Source: Marinomonas alcarazii
GTDB taxonomy: Bacteria; Pseudomonadota; Gammaproteobacteria; Pseudomonadales; Marinomonadaceae
DNA length: 64,000 nt
Direction: 5' to 3'
Assembly: GCF_003208215.1 (NCBI RefSeq)
Contig: NZ_QKLW01000003.1
Coordinates: forward strand, 137,237-201,236
Positions 1 through 7,181 of this stretch are shown piece after piece. Each line of letters starts with the position of its first letter. Position 1 is the first letter of the stretch. Below the pieces are notes generated by a model. That model searched no databases, was not told the DNA's origin, and saw only the letters and a list, made by a program, of their open reading frames with translations. The translations under genes were made by a program, and so were the position numbers.

Positions 1-49
1 GATGATCGCCATAGTATTTATGGACTTGATGTAAGTTAACGAGAGACAT
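1..49 (-). CDS. N-terminus of a second copy of the amino-acid ABC transporter ATPase (runs off the left edge)
   Basis: The ATG lies on the minus strand at 47-49 and the reading frame continues past position 1. The sixteen visible residues (MSLVNLHQ...GDH) are identical to the start of the complete ATPase at 6295-7023; the only base difference nearby is silent. The gene is cut by the window edge, so it cannot be told whether a full second ATPase exists or only a fragment. It lies inside the ~205-bp duplication that flanks the island. As in the intact operon, its start overlaps the stop of the permease reading frame. Confidence 0.6.
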   Translation of the reverse strand, partial: MSLVNLHQVHKYYGDH

Positions 50-207
50 TGAATTTTTTCTCCAGATGCTTGCTGTACAAAGACAGTGGATAACAGAGCA
101 CGAAATAGATCAGTGCGACTAGAGTGAATATTTTGAACGGCTCGAAGGTTGCATTATTGAGCATGGTGCCGACTTTAGTCAGTTCGACAAAACCAATTAC
201 CGAGGCC
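1..207. repeat. Left copy of ~205-bp direct repeat flanking the island
   Basis: Positions 3-197 match 6977-7171 in the same orientation with a single mismatch, at 177. A second difference lies at position 2, and the match decays from 198 and is lost after about 207. It contains the end of the permease and the start of the ATPase. Near identity suggests a recent duplication. The right copy belongs to the intact operon, so this left copy is probably the derived one. Confidence 0.85.
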
Positions 208-281
208 TGGTTAAAAATGACATGCTGTTTGCTCTCAGAATCGATCAAGTGATACGAGCTACAAAAGATTAATCCGCTCAA
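36..281 (-). pseudogene. C-terminal fragment of amino-acid ABC permease, fused to island sequence
   Basis: The last ~54 residues (from ASVIGFVELTKVG to the ...KKFNVSR end) match the C-terminus of the intact permease at 7010-7660 almost exactly. The first ~25 residues, encoded at about 208-281, have no counterpart there and come from the island edge. The upstream permease domain with its membrane segments and EAA loop is missing, so this cannot be a working channel. It is read as a duplication remnant. An ATG at 281 makes an open frame, but no convincing ribosome binding site was seen and expression is doubtful. Confidence 0.75.
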
Positions 282-502
282 AAACCACTAAACAGGGTGA
301 AAAGTAAGCGTCAGGGGAATAGCACCTTAATTTAGCTTTTTCCATCCTACATAGTTGTGACTTTTGGAGTGTTGCACTTCTGAGTTGAATTCGCACCTTA
401 TCACCCTATAAAAAAAATTAATATTCTATTTAAAAATAGAATTTTTCTTATTTTTCATTAGCTCTTAGGATTGGTCGACTTTAATTAAACCAAGGAGTTA
501 TC
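282..502 (+). promoter_or_regulatory. Promoter region of the island operon with a 20-bp palindrome
   Basis: The non-coding leader ahead of the dioxygenase gene is AT-rich. It contains a perfect inverted repeat at 423-442 (9-bp arms ATTCTATTT / AAATAGAAT around AA). The palindrome is followed by a short T run, so it could be an operator or a weak hairpin. A good ribosome binding site, AAGGAG, precedes the ATG at 503. The LysR protein encoded at the far end of the island is the obvious candidate to act here, but the palindrome is not a clear T-N11-A LysR box. Confidence 0.45.
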
Positions 503-1216
503 ATGAAAACACCATATCCTTATGTAAAGGGTTTTAAATTTTTAAAAGGTGAGGACTTATTATCTGATCATCAACTAGAACTTAATGAAATTTCAGAGTT
601 TCGAAATTTTTTCGATGGTAATGTAAAGTCAGACCCTTATTCTCCAGTAAGAACTCGCGGTATGTTAAAAATAGAATATGACTATATTAGTCGAGAACTT
701 ACCAAGTCCGAGGTACAAAGCTACTTTGCATCAGGAAAAGCAAATGACTTAAATGGTGGTATGAGTCGTACTTTTAATATTATCGACGAGTCATTACTAA
801 ACAACACTACGTTTAGGGCTATTTTCAGTCAGCACGAGCCACTAATTAGAGAGTACTGTGAAGTTAACGATGTTCAAACTGCGAACATCAGCATCCACTT
901 CATTCGTTATCAGGCGAAAGAAGGTGAAGCATCTTACAGTTCTCCAGTTTGGTTGCACCAAGATGACGAGCCTTTGGTATTCATTCATCTGATCCAATTA
1001 ACCGAGAATGCTCTTGGTGCTGACAACGTGATTTCAGGTTTCGATGACCTCCCTACTAACGTTATTCGTTTAACGAACTTCATGGATTGTTTAATTGTTG
1101 ATCCAACTTTGAAGCATGCCGTTACTCCTACTGGTTCAGTTAAAGGAACAGCACGTCGCGATACTATGCTTATCAACTTGGAAAATTTAAGTCAACAAGT
1201 ATACGGTAGCTATTAA
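503..1216 (+). CDS. IDO-type Fe(II)/2-oxoglutarate dioxygenase (free L-amino-acid hydroxylase family)
   Basis: A 237-residue protein resembling L-isoleucine 4-hydroxylase of Bacillus (IDO, the family of small 2OG dioxygenases that hydroxylate free aliphatic amino acids). The segment SSPVWLHQDDEPLVFIHL carries the metal-binding H152-x-D154. The distal histidine is H205 in KHAVTP, and R219 in RRDTMLIN is the likely 2-oxoglutarate anchor. Length fits the family (about 240). It is first in a tight operon with an exporter, a ferredoxin, a desaturase-like enzyme and threonine deaminase, which points to tailoring of a threonine- or isoleucine-derived amino acid. Substrate and stereochemistry cannot be read from sequence. 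AAGGAG lies just before the ATG. Confidence 0.8.
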   Translation: MKTPYPYVKGFKFLKGEDLLSDHQLELNEISEFRNFFDGNVKSDPYSPVRTRGMLKIEYDYISRELTKSEVQSYFASGKANDLNGGMSRTFNIIDESLLNNTTFRAIFSQHEPLIREYCEVNDVQTANISIHFIRYQAKEGEASYSSPVWLHQDDEPLVFIHLIQLTENALGADNVISGFDDLPTNVIRLTNFMDCLIVDPTLKHAVTPTGSVKGTARRDTMLINLENLSQQVYGSY

Positions 1217-1217
1217 T

Positions 1218-2114
1218 ATGAACTACTCTAACGATACCTTAGGCCGTTGTTATATGTTTATAGCAATGTTTATATCTGGGACCATTGGCTACTTTGCCTT
1301 GGAATCACAGCAAGCATCAGAGAATATTGTGTTTGCTCGTTGTGTCATTGGTACAATTTTCTTAACCCTGTATGTATTTATTTTTAAAAAATACCCGTCC
1401 GCTAAAGATATTACTTTGAAAACTTGTATCGGATTACTGGTTGGCGGGGTGACTCTAGTTTTCAATTGGTTGTTTTTGTTCAAGTCCTACATTGAGCTCT
1501 CTATGGGGTTGACCACGGTGATTTATAACACTCAGCCTTTTATTTTGATCATTCTAGGGTCAGTCTTGTTGAAGGAACGGCTGAAACTAGAACACTTCAT
1601 GCTTGTGGCAGTCTCATTTATCGGTCTCACAACTATTGTATTAGGTGGGGATATACAACAAAACGATATCAAAATAACAGGTGTGGTCAACGCTATGATA
1701 GCTGCAACGTTATATGCGCTATCTACCATTTACACGAAGAAAATAAGTAATCTCACTCCGACATTTATTGCCTTGTGTCATTTATTAATAGGCTGCTTCG
1801 TATTTGCGAGCTTTTTCGACATAGATGATTTCAATTTACATATTGATAATGTTCATAATTTGATTGTTTTAGGGCTAGTTCACACAGGCTTCATGTACAT
1901 TTTCCTTTATGGGGCTTATGAAAAGTCAAATGTCTCTAGTCTCGCAATTATGTCTTTTATCTATCCTTTAGTTGCTCTGATTATTGATGTTTTAGCCTAT
2001 AATCTTGTTTTAACCGAGACTGAGATCTCTGGCGTTTTTATCATCCTGTTATCATTAATTATTTACAATTCATTAAATTATTTAAAAGCGAAAAGGAAAT
2101 TGAAAAATGCTTGA
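1218..2114 (+). CDS. EamA/DMT-superfamily transporter, probable amino-acid exporter
   Basis: A 298-residue, ten-helix hydrophobic protein with the two-repeat EamA pattern (first repeat around residues 5-140, second around 150-290). It starts one base after the dioxygenase stop and overlaps the ferredoxin gene by 8 bp, so it is translationally linked to both. Family members such as RhtA and YdcZ-type proteins export amino acids and metabolites. In this setting, export of the modified amino acid made by the operon, serving also as self-protection, is the simplest role. That role is inferred from context; the family alone does not fix the substrate. Confidence 0.75.
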   Translation: MNYSNDTLGRCYMFIAMFISGTIGYFALESQQASENIVFARCVIGTIFLTLYVFIFKKYPSAKDITLKTCIGLLVGGVTLVFNWLFLFKSYIELSMGLTTVIYNTQPFILIILGSVLLKERLKLEHFMLVAVSFIGLTTIVLGGDIQQNDIKITGVVNAMIAATLYALSTIYTKKISNLTPTFIALCHLLIGCFVFASFFDIDDFNLHIDNVHNLIVLGLVHTGFMYIFLYGAYEKSNVSSLAIMSFIYPLVALIIDVLAYNLVLTETEISGVFIILLSLIIYNSLNYLKAKRKLKNA

Positions 2115-2358
2115 ATGGATTACTGGCAAAAAGGTTGAAATAATATTTAACGAAAAAATTTTTACAGGTAGTACAAAAAAGACCGTACTTCAGTCTGCAA
2201 TAGAGAACAAAATTCCTATTAGATACAATTGTGGTTCAGGTGTGTGTGGTCAATGTGCTATCACTCTTAATTCAGGTGAAGTAAAAAGTAATAATAAAAT
2301 ATTGCTAGCGTGTCAATGTTACCCAGATAGTAATATAAATATAAGTCAGAAGGTATAA
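2107..2358 (+). CDS. Plant-type [2Fe-2S] ferredoxin
   Basis: An 83-residue protein with the ferredoxin cysteine pattern C42-x4-C47-x2-C50 and C69 (in LLACQC), which ligates a [2Fe-2S] cluster. It overlaps the end of the exporter gene and ends two bases before the desaturase gene. The likely partner is the membrane di-iron enzyme next door, which needs one-electron transfer for O2 activation. No ferredoxin reductase is encoded in the island, so electrons would have to come from a host reductase. The family assignment is firm; the partnership is inferred from gene order. Confidence 0.88.
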   Translation: MLEWITGKKVEIIFNEKIFTGSTKKTVLQSAIENKIPIRYNCGSGVCGQCAITLNSGEVKSNNKILLACQCYPDSNINISQKV

Positions 2359-2360
2359 TT

Positions 2361-3494
2361 ATGTCCAAGATAAAAAACTGGGGAATAGTTACACCTTCCC
2401 AATCCCAGAAAATAAGAAATTCGTACGAAAAAAGTTTATTCCCAAGCCGTTTTTCATCTTGGCTTACCGGTAAAGCACACTCAGAAAAGAGGTTGAACAC
2501 CATTTTTAGTTGGTGGAGCTACTTATGTGTAGTGTTGGCTGCTTTTTTCATGGGGTTAGCTTGCCTCATTTATTCGCAACTCATTACGGTACAACTCGCT
2601 GGTACTCTATTAGTTCTCTTTTCATCTCGACGTCTTGCCGCCGTGGTTATTCATCAGGCTGTGCACCACCGTTTGTCAGGCAATGAAATGATAGACATGT
2701 TGATTGGTGAATTCTGTGCGATAATAACTTTCAGTCAAGACTTTAAAAGTTATAAGGTGGATCATTGTAAACTTCACCATTCTCCAGAGACTTTCGCCAC
2801 GAAAAGCGACCCGATCTTAATTTTTTTAGAAACATGTGGTTTAACTCATGGCATGAGTAAGTCTGACCTCATTTTAGGTTTATGGTCTTGCATATTTTCT
2901 CCATTCTTTCATTTTAAGTTCATGGTAAAACGTGCGATTCACAATTTGAATTTCAAGCGTCCAGTTCGATTGCTATTTTTTGGAGTCTATTACGCACTGC
3001 TAGTTTTCGAAATGTATAGTCAGAACAACATTAGTGGTGCATTACTGCTGTTTTTGGGACTAATTTTGCTTTATCAGATTTCCGCATTTGTTGAAATATG
3101 TAGCGAACATCTATGGTTTGGCAATACAGAGGAGCGCCGCAATACAGAATATTTTTACGCTGATATTTCTTGGGGACGTTTCTGTGGATTGCCTTATCCG
3201 GCGGTGAGAAACAACGTGCCGACATGGTACTTAGTTAACCTGTTTTATCATCTCCCCGTTCGTCTATTTATCTTGGTTGGTGACTTACCACAACATGACT
3301 TTCATCATCGACATCCCATCGTTGTTAACTGGACTAATGCGATAGAATTGCGCAATGAAGCAATAGGTACAATTGTCGAAAATGAACCTCGGTATTTGGA
3401 AGTTTGGGGTCTTCACAACGCCATTGGCATAGTGTTCGAACAACTTTCCCAAAAGCAATCCTTTGTGAACCAATGCACAATTAACGCAGATTAG
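2361..3494 (+). CDS. Membrane fatty-acid-desaturase-fold di-iron enzyme, possibly acting on an amino acid
   Basis: A 377-residue protein with hydrophobic segments near residues 50-95 and 200-245 and the three histidine clusters of membrane desaturases: H98-QAV-HH, H135-CKL-HH and H312-DF-HH-R-H318. An extra H250 lies in SEHLW. The fold covers desaturases, hydroxylases and related oxygenases, so the exact reaction is open. A known precedent for an amino-acid substrate is RtxC, the dihydrorhizobitoxine desaturase. Here the enzyme sits between a ferredoxin and threonine deaminase in an amino-acid operon, not among lipid genes. Desaturation or hydroxylation of the pathway amino acid is therefore more likely than lipid modification. 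Confidence 0.72.
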   Translation: MSKIKNWGIVTPSQSQKIRNSYEKSLFPSRFSSWLTGKAHSEKRLNTIFSWWSYLCVVLAAFFMGLACLIYSQLITVQLAGTLLVLFSSRRLAAVVIHQAVHHRLSGNEMIDMLIGEFCAIITFSQDFKSYKVDHCKLHHSPETFATKSDPILIFLETCGLTHGMSKSDLILGLWSCIFSPFFHFKFMVKRAIHNLNFKRPVRLLFFGVYYALLVFEMYSQNNISGALLLFLGLILLYQISAFVEICSEHLWFGNTEERRNTEYFYADISWGRFCGLPYPAVRNNVPTWYLVNLFYHLPVRLFILVGDLPQHDFHHRHPIVVNWTNAIELRNEAIGTIVENEPRYLEVWGLHNAIGIVFEQLSQKQSFVNQCTINAD

Positions 3495-3502
3495 AGGTGA
3501 CC

Positions 3503-5005
3503 ATGATTACTGACGTTTCAACTAGGATACTAAATAAAATTGTAAAGTCTCCAGTGTTTGATTATCTGCCCCCAACACCACTCGATTACATGCACAAGTT
3601 GTCTCAAAGTTGTTCTAATGATGTGTACATCAAGCGAGAGGACTTACAACCGATTAACTCATTCAAGATTAGGGGCGCTTATCAAAAAATAATGTCTCTG
3701 ACACTAAATCAACTGAATCTTGGAGTTGTAGCTGCTTCAGCGGGGAATCATGCACAAGGCGTGGCCAAGGTATGCAAGGAATTGGGGGCTAACGCGACGA
3801 TTGTGATGCCCGAAGTGACACCTAAAATTAAAGTCGATGCAGTCAGGGCGTATGGTGCTCATGTCGTACTAACAGGAGTTAACTATGATGATGCCTATGA
3901 CTATGCTATCAAATTGGCAAATACCCATAACATGACATTGGTTCACCCATTCGACGATATTGAAGTCATCTACGGTCAAGGCACTATTGGAGTCGAGTTA
4001 CTTAATCAAATCGACGAACTCGATTACTTGTTTGTCCAAGTCGGCGGTGGAGGACTGCTATCTGGATTGCTGCTAGTCATGCGTGCGTTAAGTCCTAATA
4101 CAAAGGTCATCGCGGTAGAACCTGAAGGGGCACAGACCCTTGGTGAATCTCTAAAGAAGAAGCAAGTAACCAAACTCGATGCTGTGTGTACGTTTTCCGA
4201 CGGTGTTGCCGTGAGGCAGATTGGTAATTTGCCCTACAACATTTGTAGCGGAGAAATTGACGGTCATGTTGCTGTGGCGAATGATGAAGTCTGTTCTGCA
4301 ATTCAACAGATCCATGAGGACACCCGAGCAATGGCGGAGTGCAGTGGCGCAGTTGGTTTGGCTGGTGCCAACAAATATCTCCGTGAGAACGGTTTGGAAG
4401 GAAAAAATGTCGCTGTTATCCTGTCTGGCAGCAACATTAACTTTCAAAAATTAGAATATGTTGCTCAACGCTATAATTTGGGGCAGATGAGAGAGAAACT
4501 ACTTCATATTGTTTTGCCCGAGCGTAAGGGGGAGCTAATTAAGCTACTGTCTCACATTAACGATGTAAATATCACAGAGATTAAATATAGAAAATCAAAA
4601 TACGATATACGTGCCAATATAATTTTGAGTTTTAGTTCCAACGACAGCGAACTGCTTGAATCTAAGGTAGACATACTTGCATCCGCTGGATATACAATTA
4701 CGGATCTTACCAAGTCCGATATCGGAAAGTCACATCTACGGTTTATGATTGGTGACTCTAAGTTTGGCTCTACGGTAGAGACAGAGCGTTTCTACAGACT
4801 TGAATTTCCAGAAAAACAGGGCCAGCTTTTGTCAACTCTCAATCGTATCTACATTGATGTTGAGATTACTGCTCTCAATTATCGCCAAAATGGTCAACAT
4901 GAATGCAGTCTACTTCTTGGTGTGGATTCGTCCTCAGAGCCTGATTATTCTAACTTTAAGGACGGTGAGTCATATAAAATACAGCTCATCGACTTCGGGC
5001 TGTAA
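3503..5005 (+). CDS. ilvA: Threonine deaminase (biosynthetic IlvA type)
   Basis: PLP-dependent threonine dehydratase (threonine to 2-oxobutyrate and ammonia), the first committed step to isoleucine. The catalytic lysine is in NSFKIRGAY (about residue 55), and the PLP phosphate loop GGGGLLSG and SAGNHAQG are present. Two ACT-like regulatory repeats follow from about residue 325. Compared with E. coli IlvA from memory, the end of the second repeat is about 15 residues short and its last ~20 residues diverge. The ATG at 3503 is preferred, with AGAGG five bases upstream; a GTG at 3497 is possible. A second, operon-borne IlvA suggests either precursor supply or a copy insensitive to isoleucine analogues (inference). 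Confidence 0.88.
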   Translation: MITDVSTRILNKIVKSPVFDYLPPTPLDYMHKLSQSCSNDVYIKREDLQPINSFKIRGAYQKIMSLTLNQLNLGVVAASAGNHAQGVAKVCKELGANATIVMPEVTPKIKVDAVRAYGAHVVLTGVNYDDAYDYAIKLANTHNMTLVHPFDDIEVIYGQGTIGVELLNQIDELDYLFVQVGGGGLLSGLLLVMRALSPNTKVIAVEPEGAQTLGESLKKKQVTKLDAVCTFSDGVAVRQIGNLPYNICSGEIDGHVAVANDEVCSAIQQIHEDTRAMAECSGAVGLAGANKYLRENGLEGKNVAVILSGSNINFQKLEYVAQRYNLGQMREKLLHIVLPERKGELIKLLSHINDVNITEIKYRKSKYDIRANIILSFSSNDSELLESKVDILASAGYTITDLTKSDIGKSHLRFMIGDSKFGSTVETERFYRLEFPEKQGQLLSTLNRIYIDVEITALNYRQNGQHECSLLLGVDSSSEPDYSNFKDGESYKIQLIDFGL

Positions 5006-5017
5006 TTAACTAGTTTT

Positions 5018-5893
5018 TTAAGAAAAGATAATCTTTAATCCGTCGGCAAGTTCATTTGTACTGATGTCTTGCTGACCTATCAGGTAAATATCAATGTCCC
5101 AAAGCATTGGGAAACCCTCTTTAGCTCCTAGTATAGTCAGTTCATCATCGTACATAGTATCTAGGATTATTCCTACACCGAGTCCCGACTTGATAGCTTC
5201 TATGTTTTGATACCACGAGAAAGACTTGTACGCAATCTTATAAGGTATTTTCAGCATAGCCAAAGCATGTTCAAGACAAACACTAGGTATACAGCCCTCA
5301 TGAAATGACACTAAAGGTAGATACTCTAGTAGTTCAAGATTAACTCTCTTATTGTTTACCCAAATGAGTTTGGAAGTATATAGATAACGACCACCGTTAA
5401 CTTCAGAGGATTCACTATTTACTTTTAGTTTTTTGTGGAGATAAAAGTCTAAATTACCATTTACATAATTTCGTGCGTGGTTTTCATTCTTGTCAACTAT
5501 TAATGATACTGTTGAATCGTTATAAAACTCATTGAAATAGCTATTAATTTGCAGCATTTTGTTTGTGGATAGGTCATCTGGGATTCCGACACGAATTACT
5601 CTATCCGTTGGGAGATGTAATGAATTAACTCGTTTTAGTATATCAACAGCTTTGATGTAGATGTTCTCAGCCCCATCCGCCCTGACAAGATTTTTCCCCA
5701 GCCGTCTGTTGAATACCTCAACTCCTATTGTCTCTTCAAATTTTTGTAAGGTGATTGTCACGGCAGATTGGGTTTTCGCAAGTCTTTGAGCTGCACCAGT
5801 GATATTTAGCGTTTCGTATACACATACAAAACAACGCAGTTGCTCCAACGAAACCCCACTTTTTCGCAAGAAAGAACGTTCCATAAAATACAT
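5018..5893 (-). CDS. LysR-family transcriptional regulator of the island
   Basis: A 291-residue protein. The N-terminal winged helix-turn-helix is typical of LysR (VSLEQLRCFVCVYETLNITGAAQRLAKTQSAVT..., about residues 14-75). A periplasmic-binding-like effector domain follows from about residue 95. It converges on ilvA with only 12 bases between the stop codons, an unusual place for a LysR gene, which normally diverges from its target. Its promoter overlaps the remnant acetyltransferase frame. An alternative ATG lies at 5884. Control of the five-gene operon from the 282-502 leader is plausible but not shown by a clear shared motif. Confidence 0.82.
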   Translation of the reverse strand: MYFMERSFLRKSGVSLEQLRCFVCVYETLNITGAAQRLAKTQSAVTITLQKFEETIGVEVFNRRLGKNLVRADGAENIYIKAVDILKRVNSLHLPTDRVIRVGIPDDLSTNKMLQINSYFNEFYNDSTVSLIVDKNENHARNYVNGNLDFYLHKKLKVNSESSEVNGGRYLYTSKLIWVNNKRVNLELLEYLPLVSFHEGCIPSVCLEHALAMLKIPYKIAYKSFSWYQNIEAIKSGLGVGIILDTMYDDELTILGAKEGFPMLWDIDIYLIGQQDISTNELADGLKIIFS

Positions 5894-5910
5894 CCATTAT
5901 TTTTTACAAT

Positions 5911-6204
5911 TTTCTAGGGATTGCATACATAAAGCAACCTAAAGTTAGATCTTTTTCTAGGTCTGTTGATACTGGTTATGTTCAGTTAATCTATTTGATC
6001 TCTGAATATCGAGGTTTAGGCTTAGGCACTGAACTGCAAAAATTTATCCGCACTCAATTGAGAGATGAAGGTTGTAGCAAAGCAATGCTTTGTGTCAGTA
6101 GGGCTAACGAGACTGCTTTGCATCACTATAAACGCTCAGGTTGGGAGTATTTATTCCCTAATCCAAAAGGTAAAAACATGGATTTTTACCAAATAGATTT
6201 GTAG
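5911..6204 (+). pseudogene. 5'-truncated GNAT acetyltransferase remnant
   Basis: The frame encodes the C-terminal half of a GNAT acetyltransferase. GYVQLIYLISEYRGLGLGTEL contains the acetyl-CoA loop (RGLGLG), and ANETALHHYKRSGW is the usual last helix and strand. The family's N-terminal half is missing. Homology-like sequence starts near 5911 (FLGIAYIKQPKV) with no start codon or ribosome site, and an in-frame stop lies at 5884. A TTG at 5995 could start only a shorter fragment. This is probably a host gene broken when the island arrived, or debris carried with it. Confidence 0.7.
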
Positions 6205-6216
6205 GAAATGGGTAAC

Positions 6217-6271
6217 TACAGTCAAGGCATTCTGACGTATTTGCCAGCGTTATAATGATGCCTTGACTGTA
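6217..6271. terminator. Long-stem inverted repeat between the GNAT remnant and the ABC operon
   Basis: Perfect 14-bp arms (TACAGTCAAGGCAT at 6217-6230, complement at 6258-6271) with a 27-base loop. It lies between convergent genes and could stop transcripts from both sides. There is no strong T run, so terminator function is tentative. Confidence 0.4.
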
Positions 6272-6294
6272 TTCCATTCTTGATTCCTGAAATG

Positions 6295-7023
6295 TTAAAG
6301 CACGGCCCCGATAAATTGTTTCAATTCATCTGTCTGCGGGTTGGACAAGAGGGTTTTTGAATCGCCTTGTTCCCAGACTTTGCCTTGGTGCATAAAGACA
6401 ACTCGGCTACCGACGTCGCGGGCGAAGTTCATTTCATGGGTCACCAGTACCAAGGTGATGCCTTCTTTAGCTAATTGTTCGAGTACTTTTAATACTTCGC
6501 CAACCAGCTCAGGGTCGAGTGCTGAGGTGATTTCGTCACACAGCAACACCTTAGGCGACATGGCTAAGGCGCGGGCGATGGCGACACGTTGTTGCTGACC
6601 GCCAGAAAGTTTTTCTGGGAAGCTGTCGAATTTCTCTGCCAGTCCTACTTTCTCTAACATGGCGCGAGCGGTGGCTTCGGCTTCGGCTTTGCTTTTTTTC
6701 AACACAATAGTTGGTGCAAGCATGACGTTTTCGCCCACTGTCATGTGCGGGAATAGGTTGAAGTTTTGGAAGATCATACCGACGCTAAGCGCAAGACGAC
6801 GCATCTGAATGTCGTCTGTGGTGACTTCTTTACCGTCAACAGTAATGCCGCCTTGTTGGTATTGCTCTAAGCCATTGATGCAGCGCAGTAGAGTACTTTT
6901 ACCTGAGCCACTTTTGCCGATGATAGACACGACTTCGCCCGCTTTGATGTCTAGATCAATGCCTTTGAGCACATGGTGATCGCCATAGTATTTATGGACT
7001 TGATGTAAGTTAACGAGAGACAT
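6295..7023 (-). CDS. Polar amino-acid-type ABC transporter ATP-binding protein
   Basis: A 242-residue GlnQ/HisP-like ATPase. It has Walker A GKSGSGKST (about residues 36-44), the ABC signature LSGGQQQR, Walker B VLLCDEIT and switch histidine VTHEMN. Its start overlaps the end of the permease gene by 14 bp. It is the last gene of a four-gene minus-strand operon (binding protein, two permeases, ATPase). The first 16 codons are duplicated at 1-49. Substrate is discussed under the binding protein. Confidence 0.92.
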   Translation of the reverse strand: MSLVNLHQVHKYYGDHHVLKGIDLDIKAGEVVSIIGKSGSGKSTLLRCINGLEQYQQGGITVDGKEVTTDDIQMRRLALSVGMIFQNFNLFPHMTVGENVMLAPTIVLKKSKAEAEATARAMLEKVGLAEKFDSFPEKLSGGQQQRVAIARALAMSPKVLLCDEITSALDPELVGEVLKVLEQLAKEGITLVLVTHEMNFARDVGSRVVFMHQGKVWEQGDSKTLLSNPQTDELKQFIGAVL

Positions 7024-7181
7024 TGAATTTTTTCTCCAGATGCTTGCTGTACAAAGACAGTGGATAACAGAGCACGAAATAGATCAGTGCGACTAGAGTG
7101 AATATTTTGAACGGCTCGAAGGTTGCATTATTGAGCATGGTGCCGACTTTTGTCAGTTCGACAAAACCAATGACCGATGCC
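6975..7181. repeat. Right copy of the direct repeat, inside the intact ABC operon
   Basis: Same sequence and orientation as 1-207, offset by 6974 bp. Here it is a natural part of the overlapping permease-ATPase genes. The ~6.8 kb between the copies carries the AT-rich island and the ATPase gene itself. Confidence 0.85.

Noticed and set aside
208-502. Possible integrase, att site or transposon end at the island's left edge
   Set aside because: No integrase-like frame, tRNA fragment or terminal inverted repeats could be found; the flanking duplication is better explained by homologous recombination.
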